Below, piece after piece: positions 13,143 through 15,224 of a DNA stretch of 15,224 nt. Under the pieces are notes generated by a model. The model did not search any database and was not told the DNA's origin. It saw only the letters and a program-made list of their open reading frames with translations. The translations under genes and the position numbers were made by a program. This stretch comes from Bacillota bacterium (lineage in GTDB: Bacteria; Bacillota; Bacilli; Alicyclobacillales; SLC66), in the NCBI GenBank assembly GCA_021797415.1, contig JAJZZT010000235.1, positions 1-15,224 on the forward strand, written 5' to 3'. Every line of letters starts with the position of its first letter. Within the stretch, counting starts at the first letter, position 1.

Positions 13143-15224
13143 GCGAACAGATCCCTTATTGGAAGCGCATCCTGTTTTTGCGGCCCGGTTCGCGCATGAA
13201 CAACGGCTGGACGGAACTCAGCCGGCGGCCGCGGAACTGGGAGAACATGTACCGCGCGCGCTGGCAGCACGACAAGGTGGTGCGTTCGACGCACGGCGTC
13301 AACTGCACCGGGTCGTGCAGTTGGCAGGTGTATGTAAAAGACGGCATCATCACGTGGGAGACGCAACAGGTGGACTACCCGTCGCTCGGCCGGGACGTTC
13401 CCGAGTACGAACCGCGCGGGTGTCCGCGCGGCGCGAGTTTTTCCTGGTATACATACAGCCCGTTGCGCGTCAAATACCCGTATATACGCAAGGAGTTGCT
13501 CGCACGCTGGAGAGAGGAACGAAATACGGCCGATCCAGTCGCCGCCTGGGAGCGGATCGTCGCCGATCCGCACAGGCGGGGCGAGTATGTCGGCGCACGC
13601 GGCAAAGGGGGCTTCGTGCGTGCGCCGTGGGATGAAGTGGGCGAACTGATCGCCGCGTCGATGATTTACACCATCAAACGCTACGGCCCGGACCGGATCG
13701 CCGGGTTCAGTCCCATTCCCGCCATGTCGCAGGTCAGTTACGCGGCCGGTTCGCGTTTTCTCTCGCTGGTCGGCGGATCGGTCCTGAGTTTCTACGACTG
13801 GTATGCGGATCTGCCGCCGGCGTCGCCGCAGATCTGGGGAGAACAGACGGACGTTCCAGAGAGCGCCGACTGGTACAACGCCAAATACTTCATCATCTGG
13901 GGCACAAATCTGCCGATGACCCGCACACCGGACGCCCATTTCATGGTGGAAGCACGCTATAACGGCACAAAAGTGGTCGGCGTCAGTCCCGACTACGCGG
14001 AGTACATCAAGTTTGCCGACCGCTGGTTGCCCGCCAGGGCGGGCACCGACGCCGCCCTGGCCATGGCGATGACGCATGTGATCCTGAAAGAGTTTTACGT
14101 GGAGCGGCAGACGCCGTATTTTCTGGATTATGTAAAACGGTTTACCGATCTGCCGTTTCTGGTGACGTTACGCGAGGTTGACGGGGCCTGGCGGATGGAC
14201 CGTCTTCTGACGGCGAGCGATCTCGGCGTCGCCGAGCAGCGCGCCGAGTGGAAGCCGGTCTTGTGGGACGAACGACTGGACGCTCCCGCTGTTCCGGTGG
14301 GCAGCATCGGCTATCGTTGGGATCAATCGGGCAAGTGGAACTTGAAACTGGAGAACGCGGCCGGCGAGCGTCTGCATCCCGCGCTCAGCGTACTGGATGA
14401 AAATGGCGGAACAGCCGAAGCGGTGGAGGTTGAATTCCCGCATTTTGCGGATGAGCATTCCACCGCGCTGCTTGTGCGGCGTGGCGTGCCCGTAAAGCGC
14501 ATTGCGGCCGCGGGCGGCGAAACGGTCCTGGTCACGACGGTCTACGACATTCTGCTGGCCCATTGCGGCGTGAACCGCGGCCTGCCGGGCGACTATCCCG
14601 CGGATTACGACGACCCGAAACCGTGCACACCGGCGTGGCAGGAGGCGATCACCGGAGTTTTGCGCGCGGATGCGATCCGGGTGGCGCGTGAGTTTGCCGA
14701 CAACGCCGCGCGCACGCAGGGCAAGTCGATGATCGCTCTTGGAGCGGGCACCAACCACTGGTACCACAGCGACCTCATCTACCGCAGCATCATCAACCTC
14801 GTGCTGCTCACCGGGTCGCAGGGCGTCAACGGCGGCGGCTGGGCGCACTATGTGGGGCAGGAGAAGGTGCGGCCCCTGGAAGGATGGGCGACGGTCGCGT
14901 TTGCGCTGGACTGGACCCGGCCTGCGCGCCAGATGCAAGGCACCATGTTTTTCTACTTTGTGACGGACCAGTACCGTTATGAGGAATTGGACGCGAACAC
15001 GATCGGCACGCCTTACGGGACGCGCTTTCAGTCCATGCACCCGGCGGATATGGCCGCCTTGTCCGTCCGGCTCGGCTGGCAGCCGTCCTACCCGCAGTTT
15101 AAGCAGAATCCGCTGGATCTGGTCGACGAGGCGCGCCGGCGCGGCGCGGCGGACGACGGCGCGGTGGCGGCGGACATCGCCGCGCGCGTGGCGAAGGGCG
15201 AGGTGCGGTTCGCGGTGGAGGAGC
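13139..15224 (+). CDS. narG: Respiratory nitrate reductase alpha subunit, N-terminal 695 codons
   Basis: NarG reduces nitrate to nitrite on the cytoplasmic face of the membrane, using a bis-MGD molybdenum cofactor fed by electrons from NarH and NarI. The FS0 iron-sulfur ligands are His52, Cys56, Cys60 and Cys95 (HGVNCTGSCSW, then PRGCPRGAS), with the normal H-x3-C-x3-C-x34-C spacing. The molybdenum ligand Asp220 is in SFYDWYADLPPASPQIWGEQ, matching Asp222 of the E. coli enzyme. TRTPDAHF, GAGTNHWYHSDLIYRS and GSQGVNGGGWAHYVGQEK also match. The frame is open to the window edge; full NarG is about 1200 residues, so narHJI are expected beyond. The start is ATG 13139, inside the stop of the 97-aa gene; GAGGGAGGGG lies just upstream. 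Long antisense frames (14077-12845, 15040-14168) are shadows. Confidence 0.97.
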   Translation, partial: MSEQIPYWKRILFLRPGSRMNNGWTELSRRPRNWENMYRARWQHDKVVRSTHGVNCTGSCSWQVYVKDGIITWETQQVDYPSLGRDVPEYEPRGCPRGASFSWYTYSPLRVKYPYIRKELLARWREERNTADPVAAWERIVADPHRRGEYVGARGKGGFVRAPWDEVGELIAASMIYTIKRYGPDRIAGFSPIPAMSQVSYAAGSRFLSLVGGSVLSFYDWYADLPPASPQIWGEQTDVPESADWYNAKYFIIWGTNLPMTRTPDAHFMVEARYNGTKVVGVSPDYAEYIKFADRWLPARAGTDAALAMAMTHVILKEFYVERQTPYFLDYVKRFTDLPFLVTLREVDGAWRMDRLLTASDLGVAEQRAEWKPVLWDERLDAPAVPVGSIGYRWDQSGKWNLKLENAAGERLHPALSVLDENGGTAEAVEVEFPHFADEHSTALLVRRGVPVKRIAAAGGETVLVTTVYDILLAHCGVNRGLPGDYPADYDDPKPCTPAWQEAITGVLRADAIRVAREFADNAARTQGKSMIALGAGTNHWYHSDLIYRSIINLVLLTGSQGVNGGGWAHYVGQEKVRPLEGWATVAFALDWTRPARQMQGTMFFYFVTDQYRYEELDANTIGTPYGTRFQSMHPADMAALSVRLGWQPSYPQFKQNPLDLVDEARRRGAADDGAVAADIAARVAKGEVRFAVEE

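Noticed and set aside
12845..14077. 410-residue minus-strand open frame
   Set aside because: Antisense to narG and the 97-aa gene; rich in Arg, Pro and His; no ribosome binding site or motif.
14168..15040. 290-residue minus-strand open frame
   Set aside because: Antisense to conserved narG sequence; a shadow frame.

Overview
The window looks like chromosomal DNA from a moderately GC-rich member of the Bacillota (Bacillales, perhaps near Alicyclobacillaceae). The grounds are strong GGAGG-type ribosome binding sites, frequent GTG/TTG starts, an ABC-exporter cluster of Gram-positive type, a DUF4855 protein (a family known mainly from bacilli), and two sites matching the Bacillus-type FNR consensus TGTGA-N6-TCACA upstream of anaerobic genes. 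Genus is inference only.

Layout. (1) 1-564: the 5' end of an IS256-family element on the minus strand (transposase start at 56, tip near 124) lies against the 3' remnant of a plus-strand gene whose frame stays open up to the junction. (2) 674-4253: a tight plus-strand cluster holding a small exported protein, an ABC-2 permease, a BcrA/DrrA-like ATPase and two further hydrophobic permease-like proteins, probably one exporter. (3) 4362-4892: a minus-strand GNAT acetyltransferase of the phosphinothricin/methionine-sulfoximine type. (4) 4893-5514: a gene-poor stretch with a degenerate ~60-bp tandem repeat. (5) 5515-7340: a PIG3-type quinone oxidoreductase, then a 70-aa protein overlapping a zeta-toxin-like kinase that is cut off at its C-terminus by an IS3-family remnant. 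(6) 7344-9164: a large minus-strand DUF4855 protein with a discoidin-like N-terminal domain and a His/Asp-rich linker. (7) 9165-9518: a divergent intergenic region with strong inverted repeats and an ECF-type promoter. (8) 9537-10531: an ECF sigma factor overlapping a soluble partner protein, closed by a clear intrinsic terminator. (9) 10580-15224: an anaerobic/nitrate block with an FNR-type site and a DUF2892 membrane protein, then a second FNR-type site, a TDT-family transporter, a hemerythrin-like protein, a 97-aa protein and the first 695 codons of narG, which runs off the window.

How the genes fit together. The last block reads as an oxygen-controlled nitrate respiration locus. Both FNR-type sites sit about 41 bp upstream of the predicted transcription starts, the class II activator position, and no good -35 box is present. 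No convincing promoter is visible between the TDT gene and narG, so TDT, hemerythrin, 97-aa protein and narG may form one transcript. The sigma/partner pair may be autoregulated. The left half shows repeated IS damage and gene loss (interrupted secreted gene, truncated zeta kinase).

The observations most worth following are the paired FNR sites, the unusual start of the sigma factor gene with its soluble non-membrane partner, the three-permease ABC exporter with an exported protein, and the TDT transporter/hemerythrin/97-aa proteins ahead of narG. I saw no tRNA, rRNA or CRISPR array.
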